The notes under the pieces are model-generated. The model had not been told where the DNA came from. It saw nothing but the letters and a program-made list of their open reading frames with translations, and searched no databases. The position numbers were made by a program, and so were the translations under genes. Shown here piece by piece: positions 52,701 through 60,375 of a stretch of 64,000 nt of DNA. The stretch is from Paraburkholderia phenazinium (lineage in GTDB: Bacteria; Pseudomonadota; Gammaproteobacteria; Burkholderiales; Burkholderiaceae), in assembly GCF_900141745.1 (NCBI RefSeq), contig NZ_FSRM01000002.1, positions 620,001-684,000 of the forward strand, written 5' to 3'. Numbering within the stretch: the stretch's first letter is position 1; every line of letters begins with the position of its first letter.

Positions 52701-52936
52701 TCGATATCGCCGACGTCCGAGGTCAGCGCGCGTTCGTACGGCGCGACGATGCGGTGCGCCATATCCTCAGACGTCAACCCGCTGTAGCTCCACACGACGC
52801 TGATCACGGGGATGTCAATGTTCGGAAAAATATCGACGGGCGTACGCAGGATCATCAGTGGTCCGATGATCACGAGCAGCAGCGCCAGCACAATAAACGT
52901 GTACGGGCGGCGGAGAGCGATTTTGACGATCCACAT
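49706..52936 (-). CDS. RND efflux permease, HAE/AcrB-like
   Basis: A 1076-residue inner-membrane pump starting at MWIVKIALRRPYTFIVLALLLVIIG; upstream in-frame codons lack family resemblance. The helix-4 motif GGLALAVGILVDDATVAIENM has the proton-relay Asp pair, and a second copy is in ALTGAMMCIGVATANSILVVSFA, where the acidic pair is replaced, as is usual in half two. Two large periplasmic loops are present. Divergent from a heavy-metal-type two-component system, so it is probably its target. Substrate class, drugs or metal-related compounds, is unproven. Confidence 0.92.
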   Translation of the reverse strand: MWIVKIALRRPYTFIVLALLLVIIGPLMILRTPVDIFPNIDIPVISVVWSYSGLTSEDMAHRIVAPYERALTSDVGDIEHIESQSLNGVAVVKVFFHPGADITRAETEASVSAQSLLKVMPPGTLPPMVLTFNASTVPIMELALSSKTLPEQTLYDLGNNFIRTQLATVQGAAVPIPYGGKVRQIMVDIDPQAMQSHHVTPTDVVNAVNAQNLVLPGGTAKIGTFEYNVNMNGAALSVAQLNNIPIRTQPDGTVTYVHDVATVRDGYAPQTNIVRHDGKRAALLEVEKSGSVSTLDIIANIKSLLPRIRSQMPKALDIQTVTDESVFVKSAVQGVIREGLIAAGLTAVMILLFLGSWRATLIIAISIPLAMISSLIMLSVLGQTINIMTLGGLALAVGILVDDATVAIENMTHHIEQGQPLLQAILEGSGEIAVPTLISTLSICIVFVPMLLLSGVARYLFTPLAEAVVFAMLASYFLSRTLVPTLAMYLLRGAHQPGDEGTQHGRPANRLVRFQQSFERRFEALRGRYERLLEAALAAPRRFIAGFLMVCIGSLALLPFLGRDFFPQIDSGQIRLHMRAKTGTRIEQTARLADEIENSIRTVIPANELMTIVDNIGLPTSGINLSYSSSAPIGSADADILITLNAKHKPTAQYVAKLRQSLGEQFPAVTFSFLPADMVSQILNFGLPAPIDIQVVGNNLDDNRAFADTLLNKLRNVKGLVDLRIQQPDDEPAINVDVDRTKALQAGLQQQDVARSLLIALSGSSQTSPNFWLNPQNGVSYPVTTEVPQYDINSLQALANIPLSSMFTPGTGGSGSNAGEVNGILGTLGTFSRATQQAVVTHYNVQPVIDIYGSVQGRDLGGVASDVTRIVDAAKANLPRGARVVIRGQVQTMESSFSGLATGIAFAVLLVYLLMVINFQSWIDPLVIVCGLPGAMAGIVWMLFLTHTTLSVPALTGAMMCIGVATANSILVVSFARERLAQGMAPLQAALAAGAGRFRPVLMTALAMMIGMVPMALGMGDGGEQNAPLGRAVIGGLMIGTIATLMFLPVVFSLVHGWLAKREPRGMTQAELDLLK

Positions 52937-53009
52937 GAGAAGACGACGCCTGAAGGGGAGCAATAGACGCAGTCTAGGGAGCAGGGTTTTGCGTCGGGAT
53001 TGCGCCTGG

Positions 53010-53027
53010 ATGACAAACTCGTAATGA
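53010..53027. promoter_or_regulatory. CopR/CusR-like response-regulator box
   Basis: ATGACAAACTCGTAATGA lies in the 181-base divergent region between the efflux operon and its two-component system. It matches the ATGACnnnnnnGTAAT layout of heavy-metal response-regulator sites (imperfect inverted repeat). A near copy is at 55622-55637. Confidence 0.45.
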
Positions 53028-53117
53028 ACTTCGGGCCGCCGCGCGGGTATCATCGAAACCATCCGCTGGGCGCAACCTGGCGGCAAACCGCGAGCAACCC
53101 GATGGAAGGCGACTGCG

Positions 53118-53792
53118 ATGAGAGTCCTCGTAATCGAAGACGAACCGAAGGCCGGCGACTACCTCAAGAAGGGCCTGGAGGAGTCGGGCTTTGTGGTGGA
53201 CGTGGCACGTAACGGTGTCGACGGCCTGCATCTCGCGCTGGAAGAGTCTCATGACGTGATCGTGCTCGATGTGATGTTGCCGGGCATGGACGGCTGGCAG
53301 GTGCTGCAGCAATTGCGCGGCCGCAAGGACACGCCGGTTCTGTTTCTGACGGCGCGCGACGAGATCGAAGACCGCGTGCGTGGCCTTGAGCTAGGCGCCG
53401 ACGACTATCTGATCAAACCGTTCGCCTTCGTCGAGCTGCTCGCACGGGTACGCACGCTGGCACGGCGTGGCCAGGCTCGCGAGAGCGACACGCTGACGAT
53501 CGGCGACCTCGAGATCAACGCGAGCCAGCGCAAGGTACGACGTGCGGGCCAGCGCATCGACCTGACGCCGCGCGAGTTTGCGTTGCTGCATCTGCTTGCG
53601 CGGCGCAGCGGCGAAGTATTAAGCCGCACGCAAATCGCTTCATATGTGTGGGACATGAACTTCGATAGCGACACGAATGTTGTCGATGTGGCGATCCGCC
53701 GCCTGCGTTCGAAGATCGACGATGACTATCCGGTCAAGCTGGTGCATACCGTGCGCGGCGTCGGTTACGTGCTCGAAGTGAAGGACGCATGA
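53118..53792 (+). CDS. OmpR-type response regulator, heavy-metal (CopR/CusR) subgroup
   Basis: A 224-residue regulator. Receiver: [22 protein letters not shown], phospho-acceptor Asp51 in [17 protein letters not shown], Lys in LIKPFAF. C-terminal winged helix: [77 protein letters not shown]. The subgroup is shown by the [15 protein letters not shown] start. ATGA overlap with the kinase. Confidence 0.93.
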   Translation: MRVLVIEDEPKAGDYLKKGLEESGFVVDVARNGVDGLHLALEESHDVIVLDVMLPGMDGWQVLQQLRGRKDTPVLFLTARDEIEDRVRGLELGADDYLIKPFAFVELLARVRTLARRGQARESDTLTIGDLEINASQRKVRRAGQRIDLTPREFALLHLLARRSGEVLSRTQIASYVWDMNFDSDTNVVDVAIRRLRSKIDDDYPVKLVHTVRGVGYVLEVKDA

Positions 53793-55180
53793 TGCAACGG
53801 CTCTCGTTGACTGCGAGGCTGGCTGCCTGGTTTGCGCTGATCACCGTGCTGGTCTTCGGCGTCGGCGGTGGTGTGCTGTATCAGGCGCTAGCAAAGCAGA
53901 TTCGCGCCCAGGACGACTTCGACCTGGTGCTGACGGCCCGGCATCTGCGGCGCCTTGCAGCCGAGCTGGATTCACCGCAGGGCATCAAACTGCATGAGTC
54001 CCGGCTCGATAGCCTGGTGCTCGGCAATCAGGCTTTCTTCCTCAGAATGCAGGACTCGAGTGGTCGCGTCCTGCTCGAACGTAATCCCTCGCACTTTGCG
54101 ATTGACGATCTGAAGGAAGTGAAACCGTTGAACCGGATTCTCGAGCATGACGTGCAGGAATGGCATACCCCCGATGGCCTGACGATGCGCGGCGTTGCCA
54201 CGGATATCGCGCTGGCCGACGGTTCGGTGGTCGATGCGGTGGTTGGACGCGAAATGAGCGATCGCGAAGCGTTACTTGCCCGCTACCGCAACACGGTATA
54301 CCTGACGACGCTGTGCGCGCTCCTTGCCGCGGTCGTGCTCGGTTACGTCGCGGTGCGCAACGCGTTGCGCCCGCTGCGCGACATCGCTGGCAGCGCTACC
54401 CACGTGACGGTGGGCAAACTCCATACGCGCCTGCCCTCCGGCAATGTGCCGCGCGAACTCGCGGCGCTGATCGACGCGCTGAATTCGATGCTCGCACGCC
54501 TCGAACTCGGCTTCCAGCGACTCTCGCAGTTCACGGCCGACCTCGCGCACGATCTGCGCACGCCGCTCGGCAACATGCGCGGTGCGAGCGAAGTAGCGCT
54601 TGCGCGCCCGCGCTCGACCGACGAATATCAGGCGTTGCTGGTATCGAATATCGAGGAATGCGAACGACTATCGCGAATGGTCGAAAACGTGCTGTTTCTC
54701 GCTCGCGCCGACAATCCGCAGTACGTGACGACGGCCGTGGATTTTCCGGTGCGCGACGAGCTGCTGCGAGTGGCCGACTATTTCGAAGGCATAGCGGAAG
54801 ATGCCGGCATTTCGATTCAGGTGACGGCGAGCGGCCAGTTGCATGCCGATGTCGATCTGTTTCGCCGCGCCGTCAGCAATCTGCTGGCGAACGCACTGCG
54901 TTACACGCCGCGCGGCGATACTTTAACGCTTTCGACAAGGGAGACCCCGGAGGGGATGATGGTCACGGTCGCCAATCCCGGCACACCGATTCCTTCGGAA
55001 CATCTTGGACGGCTGTTCGACCGCTTCTACCGCGTCGACGGATCGCGCAGCAATTCATCCGGCTCAACCGGACTAGGACTTGCAATCGTGCGGACCATCA
55101 TGGAACTGCACGGCGGCAGTGCCACTGTCGAAAGCGACGTGGCGGCCACGCAGTTCCATTTGCACTTCCCGCGGCAGTGA
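53789..55180 (+). CDS. heavy-metal-type sensor histidine kinase
   Basis: A 463-residue membrane kinase: helix 1 ([24 protein letters not shown]), a periplasmic sensor of about 150 residues, helix 2 ([22 protein letters not shown]), HAMP, then [18 protein letters not shown] with the phospho-acceptor His. The ATP site has [13 protein letters not shown] and [19 protein letters not shown]. No obvious Cys/His metal cluster in the sensor. Pairs with the preceding regulator. Confidence 0.92.
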   Translation: MMQRLSLTARLAAWFALITVLVFGVGGGVLYQALAKQIRAQDDFDLVLTARHLRRLAAELDSPQGIKLHESRLDSLVLGNQAFFLRMQDSSGRVLLERNPSHFAIDDLKEVKPLNRILEHDVQEWHTPDGLTMRGVATDIALADGSVVDAVVGREMSDREALLARYRNTVYLTTLCALLAAVVLGYVAVRNALRPLRDIAGSATHVTVGKLHTRLPSGNVPRELAALIDALNSMLARLELGFQRLSQFTADLAHDLRTPLGNMRGASEVALARPRSTDEYQALLVSNIEECERLSRMVENVLFLARADNPQYVTTAVDFPVRDELLRVADYFEGIAEDAGISIQVTASGQLHADVDLFRRAVSNLLANALRYTPRGDTLTLSTRETPEGMMVTVANPGTPIPSEHLGRLFDRFYRVDGSRSNSSGSTGLGLAIVRTIMELHGGSATVESDVAATQFHLHFPRQ

Positions 55181-55203
55181 GTGAGCGTTGCGCGCATTCT
55201 GGG

Positions 55204-55500
55204 TCAGTTAACTGCCATGTTGACGCGATTATCCAGATGACGGGCCTGATATTCGGCGCGATTTTGCGCGATCTCATGCGGCGTCGGCGGATAGTTGGTC
55301 TTCGACACGGGAATCGTCCCTTGCTGTTCGGCCTGGATCAGCTCCGCGCGGACCTCGGCGCGCGTCTTGCCAGTGTTGACTGAGGCCGCCGGTGGGGTCG
55401 TGGCGCCGGTGGCATACGTACTCTGCGCGAACGCTGATTGACCGAAAGGGATCAGCGACACAACGACTGCGGCAAGTGCGGCATATCGGGTAAGTTTCAT
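55204..55500 (-). CDS. small exported DUF4148-like protein
   Basis: A 98-residue periplasmic protein with signal peptide MKLTRYAALAAVVVSLIPFGQSAFA, and AGGAG upstream. The mature part TGKTRAEVRAELIQAEQQGTIPVSKTNYPPTPHEIAQNRAEYQAR is the DUF4148 signature common in Burkholderiales. It is convergent with the sensor kinase gene. A copy of the heavy-metal-type box lies about 120 bases upstream, so it may belong to the same regulon. Molecular role unknown. Confidence 0.85.
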   Translation of the reverse strand: MKLTRYAALAAVVVSLIPFGQSAFAQSTYATGATTPPAASVNTGKTRAEVRAELIQAEQQGTIPVSKTNYPPTPHEIAQNRAEYQARHLDNRVNMAVN

Positions 55501-55619
55501 GGAAGGCTCCTGAGGTGGGTTGTGCCGGATCGCGCTTGTATCGCTCCCGGCCCGTTTCACGTAGCAGCGAGGCTACGAACCCATTCTCGGGCGCCGCGGT
55601 TTGCGCCGAGGTGACGCGT

Positions 55620-56981
55620 TCATGACGGATTTGTAATTTCGCGCTCAGCCACGCGCATAAATCCGCTCACCGAAACTGTCAGGCCTCCGACCCCAACGTT
55701 GTTACGCAATGAGAGGGTCAGCTGTTGCCGTTGCGCAATGCGGGCGGCAATGGCGAGTCCCAGTCCGCTGCCCGTGCCCTTGGCATGCTCGCCGCGATAG
55801 AAGCGGTCAAGCACCCGCCCCAGGTCCTGCTCCGGAATGCCGGGGCCGTTGTCCACCACTTCAAGGCCGAGGCGCTCTGACGTGCGCGTGAGCACAACGT
55901 CGACCTTGCCCCCTTGAGGCGTGTAGCGGATGGCATTGTCGATCAGGTTATTCAGCAGTACACCCAACGCGTGCGGGTCAGTTAGCACGTTGCACGCATC
56001 CTCGCGCGTGACCGGTTGCCGGAACTCGAGGCCCAGGTCAATCTGCTTTTCGTCGGCGAGCAGCGAGAAATCGCTGACCGCCTGTTCTCCAAGTCTGCGC
56101 AAACTGACGGATGCGCCAACGCTGGTAGACTGCGCGTCCTCGCGTGCGAGCGTCAGCAATTGCTGCACGAGCCGGATCATACGATTGAGTCGCCTATCGA
56201 TTCGCTCGAGCGTCTGGCCATCGTCCTTCAACGTGCCGTTGTTCGAAGCGGCCTGCAACTGCAGTTTCAGCGCAGCAAGCGGGGAGCGAAGCTCGTGGGC
56301 TGCATCGGCGATAAACGCGCGCCGCGCCTCCGCCGCAACGTTCAGGCGGAGTAGCAAGTCGTTCAATGCCTCGACTAGCGGCCGGACTTCCACGGGTACC
56401 CTGCCGTCGAGGCGCAGCGGTTCGAGTGAATCCAGCGAACGCGTTGCGAGAAGACGCGACAGTCCGCCGATTGGCGCAAGGCCCCACGCGACGACGAACA
56501 GCACCAACAGGATCGTCACGGGCACGAACACGCCCAGCGGCCACAACGTGTGCAGCGCAAGTTGCAATGCCAGCGCTTCCCGAACAGAGACCGGTTGCGC
56601 GACCTGGATGAAGCGATCGGCCTGTTGCAACCCGAATACGCGCCATTGACCTTCGCTGCGGTCGATGGTGCGAATACCGGCCGGCAGACGCGTCAGGACA
56701 GCCGACTCTCGCGAGTGATAGACAAGCCTACCGTCCTTGTCCCATATCTCGATGAGAATACGGTCGTCCGAAATGCCTGCGGCCTCTTCGCCTTCCCTCT
56801 CGACCGTCTCCGCCGTTTCAACATTCGCGGGCAGCGACAACGCGACGGTACGCAGTTCATAGTCGAACAGTTCGCCGGCCTCGTCGCGGGCCGTATGAAA
56901 GATCGCCAATGCGGCAATCCCGGAAGCAGTGGCGAGACCGCAGATGAGCCAGCCGAGCAGCCAACGGCGGATCGACTTCAT
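55620..56981 (-). CDS. QseC/PmrB-type sensor histidine kinase
   Basis: A 453-residue kinase starting at MKSIRRWLLGWLICGLATASGIAALAIF. It has a short periplasmic loop between two helices, then HAMP and AFIADAAHELRSPLAALKLQLQ with the phospho-His. The ATP site has LLNNLIDNAIRYTPQGG and GTGSGLGLAIAARIAQRQ. The start overlaps the regulator's stop (ATGA). The second helix region LWPLGVFVPVTILLVLFVVAWGLAPIGGL is typical for this subgroup. Confidence 0.9.
   Translation of the reverse strand: MKSIRRWLLGWLICGLATASGIAALAIFHTARDEAGELFDYELRTVALSLPANVETAETVEREGEEAAGISDDRILIEIWDKDGRLVYHSRESAVLTRLPAGIRTIDRSEGQWRVFGLQQADRFIQVAQPVSVREALALQLALHTLWPLGVFVPVTILLVLFVVAWGLAPIGGLSRLLATRSLDSLEPLRLDGRVPVEVRPLVEALNDLLLRLNVAAEARRAFIADAAHELRSPLAALKLQLQAASNNGTLKDDGQTLERIDRRLNRMIRLVQQLLTLAREDAQSTSVGASVSLRRLGEQAVSDFSLLADEKQIDLGLEFRQPVTREDACNVLTDPHALGVLLNNLIDNAIRYTPQGGKVDVVLTRTSERLGLEVVDNGPGIPEQDLGRVLDRFYRGEHAKGTGSGLGLAIAARIAQRQQLTLSLRNNVGVGGLTVSVSGFMRVAEREITNPS
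55622..55637. promoter_or_regulatory. second CopR/CusR-like box
   Basis: ATGACGGATTTGTAAT shares 12 of 16 positions with the site at 53010 (ATGACnnAnTnGTAAT). It overlaps the end of the sensor kinase gene and lies about 120 bases upstream of the DUF4148-like start codon. Confidence 0.35.
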
Positions 56982-57640
56982 CCGAGCCTCTTCAGCCGAT
57001 AGCCGACGCCGCGCACCGTCACGACCTGCTCTGTGCCAATCTTGCGCCGCAGGCTGTGCACGTGGACTTCGATCGTGTTGCTGCCCACTTCGTCGCCCCA
57101 TCCATAGAGCTTGTCCTCGAGTTCCGCTCTGGTAAAGACGCGTGCTGGCTCTTCGATCAGCGCCTGCAGCAAGCCGAATTCGCGCGGCACCAGCGTCACT
57201 GGAACACCGCTTTTCCTCACTTCATGAGCGGCGGGGTCGAGGGTTAGATCACCGTGTGCATAGATCGGTTGCTTCTGTCCGGTGCGCCGGCGCAGCAACG
57301 CGCGTGCTCGCGCTGCCAGTTCGTCAAGATCGAAAGGCTTGATCAGGTAGTCGTCTGCGCCTGCGTCCAGACCGCGAATCCGGTCGGTCACCGCGTCGCG
57401 CGCGGTCAGGATGATGACGGGCGCTTCACCGCCTTGTCTGCGATAGCTGCTGAGTAAATCGATGCCGTTTTTCCCGGGCAAACCGAGGTCCAGCAGGACG
57501 AGGTCATATACGTCGTTACCTAGCGATAGCTCGGCGGCCCGTCCGTCCTGTGCCCAGTCGATTGCATAGCCCTCGCGCCGCATCGATTCGAGCACGGTCT
57601 CCGCAATCATTTCGTCGTCTTCCACCAGAAGCAGACGCAT
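56978..57640 (-). CDS. OmpR-type response regulator, QseB/PmrA subgroup
   Basis: A 220-residue regulator with Asp51 in LVLLDLGLPGKNGIDLL and Lys in YLIKPFDLDELAARARALLRR. The winged helix is LTLDPAAHEVRKSGVPVTLVPREFGLLQALIEEPARVFTRAELEDKLYGWGDEVGSNTIEVHVHSLRRKIG. The subgroup is known to bind CTTAAG-type direct repeats, and such a phased box lies just upstream at 57687-57725, suggesting autoregulation and control of the divergent membrane-protein gene. Confidence 0.92.
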   Translation of the reverse strand: MRLLLVEDDEMIAETVLESMRREGYAIDWAQDGRAAELSLGNDVYDLVLLDLGLPGKNGIDLLSSYRRQGGEAPVIILTARDAVTDRIRGLDAGADDYLIKPFDLDELAARARALLRRRTGQKQPIYAHGDLTLDPAAHEVRKSGVPVTLVPREFGLLQALIEEPARVFTRAELEDKLYGWGDEVGSNTIEVHVHSLRRKIGTEQVVTVRGVGYRLKRLG

Positions 57641-57686
57641 CGCGCCCCCTGCGTTGTCATCCCGGTGTCATTGTCGCGCATCTGGC

Positions 57687-57725
57687 CTTAGGTCTGCCTT
57701 AAGCCTTCGTTAAGCGTTCGTTCAA
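57687..57725. promoter_or_regulatory. four phased CTTAAG-like half-sites
   Basis: CTTAGG (57687), CTTAAG (57698), GTTAAG (57709) and GTTCAA (57720) start exactly 11 bases apart, so they fall on one face of the helix. This is a PmrA/QseB-type box, extended. It lies 31-69 bases before the ATG of the divergent membrane-protein gene and 47-85 bases before the regulator gene. Confidence 0.6.
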
Positions 57726-57755
57726 TATCATCCACGTTCAACGGAGGAATGCGCG

Positions 57756-58544
57756 ATGAAACCGGACGCTGTGAGTTTTGCGAGGCACGCTGTCAGCAAG
57801 GTTCCCGAAGTGACTTTGGGCTTCTGGGTGATCAAGGTCGCGGCCACCACGCTGGGAGAAACCGGCGGCGACTGGGTGTCGATGTCCCTGAATCTTGGCT
57901 ACCTGATCGGCTCGGCAATCTTCCTCGTCCTGTTCATTGGCCTCGTTTGTGCGCAGGTAAAGGCGCAGGAATTTCGTCGCTTCCTGTACTGGGCGACCAT
58001 CGTCGCTACGACGACGCTCGGCACGACCATGGCGGACTTCGCCGATCGATCGCTCGGGGTCGGCTATCCAGGGGGCACCACAATCGTCGTGATATTGCTG
58101 ATTGCCAGCCTGGCGATATGGTATCGATCGGAGGGAACAGTCTCGGTCGAGAGCATCGTTACGGGCAAGGCGGAGTGGTTTTACTGGATCACGATCCTGT
58201 TCTCGCAGACCCTCGGAACGGCGCTTGGGGACTGGGTAGCGGGTGAGGACCGCGGTGGTCTCGGTATCGGATACGAATACGGAGCCATGCTCTTCGGCGC
58301 GGGACTGGTCATCGTGATGGGCTTATATTGCTGGACGCGTGTGTCCCGGACCGCGCTCTTCTGGGCCGCGTTTATCTTGACACGGCCGCTAGGCGCAACG
58401 TTGGGGGACTTCCTCGATAAGCCTGTAGCGGAGGGTGGCCTTCACATTAGCCGGCTTTACGCGTCCGGGATTCTGCTGGCTTTTATCGTGGTGTGTATTG
58501 CGTTGACACCGCAGCGCTCGGCGAGGCGGAGTACGGCGGTGTAG
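57756..58544 (+). CDS. membrane protein with four TLGxTxGD repeats (COG4705-like)
   Basis: A 262-residue inner-membrane protein of about eight helices. A four-fold internal repeat is visible: TTLGETGGDW, TTLGTTMADFAD, TLGTALGDWVAG and PLGATLGDFLD. Each ends a helix with an acidic residue that could bind a cation. Proteins of this family (COG4705) are uncharacterised. It is divergent from a QseB/PmrA-type system with a phased box in between, so it is a likely target of that system. Confidence 0.8.
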   Translation: MKPDAVSFARHAVSKVPEVTLGFWVIKVAATTLGETGGDWVSMSLNLGYLIGSAIFLVLFIGLVCAQVKAQEFRRFLYWATIVATTTLGTTMADFADRSLGVGYPGGTTIVVILLIASLAIWYRSEGTVSVESIVTGKAEWFYWITILFSQTLGTALGDWVAGEDRGGLGIGYEYGAMLFGAGLVIVMGLYCWTRVSRTALFWAAFILTRPLGATLGDFLDKPVAEGGLHISRLYASGILLAFIVVCIALTPQRSARRSTAV

Positions 58545-58620
58545 GCATTCGTTCTGCTCAACCACACACTTGCTCGCAATCTCCTTTGCTGTGGACCGGA
58601 CGCTCACAGCGAGATTTCAA

Positions 58621-58684
58621 GGTGAGGACTTACAGGATGGTGAGGAGTTCCAGGAGATAGCAGGGAGTGGTGAGGTTATACGGG
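58621..58684 (-). repeat. three-copy array of the dispersed motif, minus strand
   Basis: Copies at 58669-58684, 58639-58654 and 58621-58636 (minus-strand readings CCCGTATAACCTCACC, CCTGGAACTCCTCACC, CCTGTAAGTCCTCACC). In the motif's own direction the spacings are 30 and 18 bases, almost the 31 and 18 of the array at 19281. It lies just after the four-repeat membrane-protein gene. Confidence 0.75.
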
Positions 58685-58766
58685 ATGGCACACCTATCGT
58701 CGCTTTGTCCAACACAGCGAGGTCGAAACTCGATCGTTCCGCAAACCCGCTATCACGATACAAAAT

Positions 58767-58900
58767 AGTTACGACTTTCACCCCTAGATGGGGCAGGCGT
58801 TTGCATCCGGCTACCCATCTTCCTTTGCACAGGAAAGTATCGACTTTTTGCAAGCTTCGCGGGAAACGCGCACTGAACAGCGAACAAAAAGTCACGACTT
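58767..58900. repeat. three short iteron-like repeats, AGTNNCGACTT
   Basis: AGTTACGACTT (58767-58777), AGTATCGACTT (58836-58846) and AGTCACGACTT (58890-58900) share nine positions. Read on the minus strand they also encode related peptides (SRNYF, SRYF, SRDF) in one open frame, so they could instead reflect a degraded coding repeat. The rest of 58545-59075 holds nothing I recognise. Confidence 0.4.
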
Positions 58901-59075
58901 ACCTTGCTACATAAGGGGTGAACGCTCACGTGCAAAAAGGGCCAGCTTGCGAAGGTCCCCTGTTGCGAGCCCCCGTACCGAGGGCGAGGCCCAACGCTTT
59001 AAGCGCCAGCAATGAATATTCCCGCACAACCGCAGTCGTATCTTCCCGCAAGCAGGCGCGGCGACTGCTCCAGTC

Positions 59076-59258
59076 TCACGTCCGCGACAGAACAATAACA
59101 AGGCCAAAAATATGTGCGGCATACTCGGCGGGGATCAAGGCGTCGAGATTCTTAGCCATCTCTTGCGCCCTCTTAGGTTTCTGGCCGTCTGGACCCTTCT
59201 TGGTTCTATGACCGAAACCGGAGCGGCGGAATTCGCTCCCGCCATTGAAATCGAACAT
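59076..59258 (-). CDS. possible 60-aa protein
   Basis: Reads MFDFNGGSEFRRSGFGHRTK... ending AEYAAHIFGLVIVLSRT. The composition looks natural (basic middle KKGPDGQKPKRAQEMAKNLDALIP), but there is no good ribosome-binding site and I recognise no family. It may be the end of a decayed gene. Low confidence. Confidence 0.25.
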   Translation of the reverse strand: MFDFNGGSEFRRSGFGHRTKKGPDGQKPKRAQEMAKNLDALIPAEYAAHIFGLVIVLSRT

Positions 59259-59367
59259 CGCCGCTTGGCATCAAAAAATGACCCGGACCGCTTTGGCGTT
59301 TCCGGATTTTTTATCGGTCCAAGTACCCTCGAGGTGCCCGACTCGACTTCGAGTCGGGAAAATGAGG

Positions 59368-60375
59368 TTAGCCAGCGAAGCCAGCTCGCTGAAGAGCCTG
59401 GTTGACACTCAGCAACAGGGCCGCCTTGACCTGCGCGATGCTCGTCGGGTTTTTATCCTCCGCGATACCGTTACTGTAAACATCCGCGTACCAATCGCCA
59501 TCCAGGAACTCGCCAACGTTGATGTCGCGCATGTAACCCTTTTCGATCACCACGTTGCGCTTCGGTAATACTGGCAACGCAAACACCAGAGGCGAACCAC
59601 CGAGGAACTTCTGGATCGCCGGTCCGATTGTGATGCGAACGCGCCAGGCACCGTATTGATAGCGGTGCGGCTGGAAAATCGAGCAGCGTACGCGCGATGT
59701 CAGCGCCGGCAGGATCGCTCGCGCGAGAGCCGCTTTAACTGAACGCAGGCAGCGCGAATCGTCCCCCTGGTGCTCGAGCGAATACACATACAGGCCGCCA
59801 GACCACCGACCGTCAACAACCTTGGTATTGAGAAGCCCTTGACCCTCTTTCTTGCGGGTCACCGCGTATTCACTTGCAACGCGCAACGACCAGTCGCAAT
59901 CAAGGCGATAAAGCTCAGTACCGTCCGGCTTGAAAAATTCCGGTATCAGGAACTCCGGCGAAGATTCAAGCACCTCAGGCGAGACGCCCGAAATCTCGAC
60001 CGTCACGTCGTATGCAATGTCCAGGTAGCGGCCCGGGTTTTGTCGTGCCGGCGGACGCTTGACGATCTTCACGTCGATACGAGCGCCTTCCAGCATGACG
60101 GTCACCGACTCGGCAGTGCGGTCATCCGCGAGTTCGGTCATACGCGCGGCGAAAGCGGCGTGGTCAAGCAGCTCGGCACCCGGCTCGTTCAACAGCTTCC
60201 GCGGGTGATGGCCATCGAGTGCGGCAATCAGCGCGGCATGCGTTTTGACGCCGAAGCCACGGGCGAAAGCCTCATTGAGTTGCGAATCGCGCACACGAAA
60301 AAGCTCGCTGGTCGCGGCAACGATATCACTCTTCAGGGACTGGAAATGGACGCGACTAAACGAAGATGGTTGCAT
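59368..60375 (-). CDS. hypothetical protein with genomic-island-type N-terminal domain
   Basis: A 335-residue soluble protein. The N-terminus FQSLKSDIVAATSELFRVRDSQLNEAFARGFGVKTHAALIAALDG resembles a short helical domain often found at the start of uncharacterised proteins on plasmids and genomic islands (pattern ...LxEALARGFGFxTYAALLAAL). The remaining 270 residues show no motif I know. No signal peptide or membrane segment. It stands alone among decayed sequence, which suggests acquired DNA. Confidence 0.65.
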   Translation of the reverse strand: MQPSSFSRVHFQSLKSDIVAATSELFRVRDSQLNEAFARGFGVKTHAALIAALDGHHPRKLLNEPGAELLDHAAFAARMTELADDRTAESVTVMLEGARIDVKIVKRPPARQNPGRYLDIAYDVTVEISGVSPEVLESSPEFLIPEFFKPDGTELYRLDCDWSLRVASEYAVTRKKEGQGLLNTKVVDGRWSGGLYVYSLEHQGDDSRCLRSVKAALARAILPALTSRVRCSIFQPHRYQYGAWRVRITIGPAIQKFLGGSPLVFALPVLPKRNVVIEKGYMRDINVGEFLDGDWYADVYSNGIAEDKNPTSIAQVKAALLLSVNQALQRAGFAG

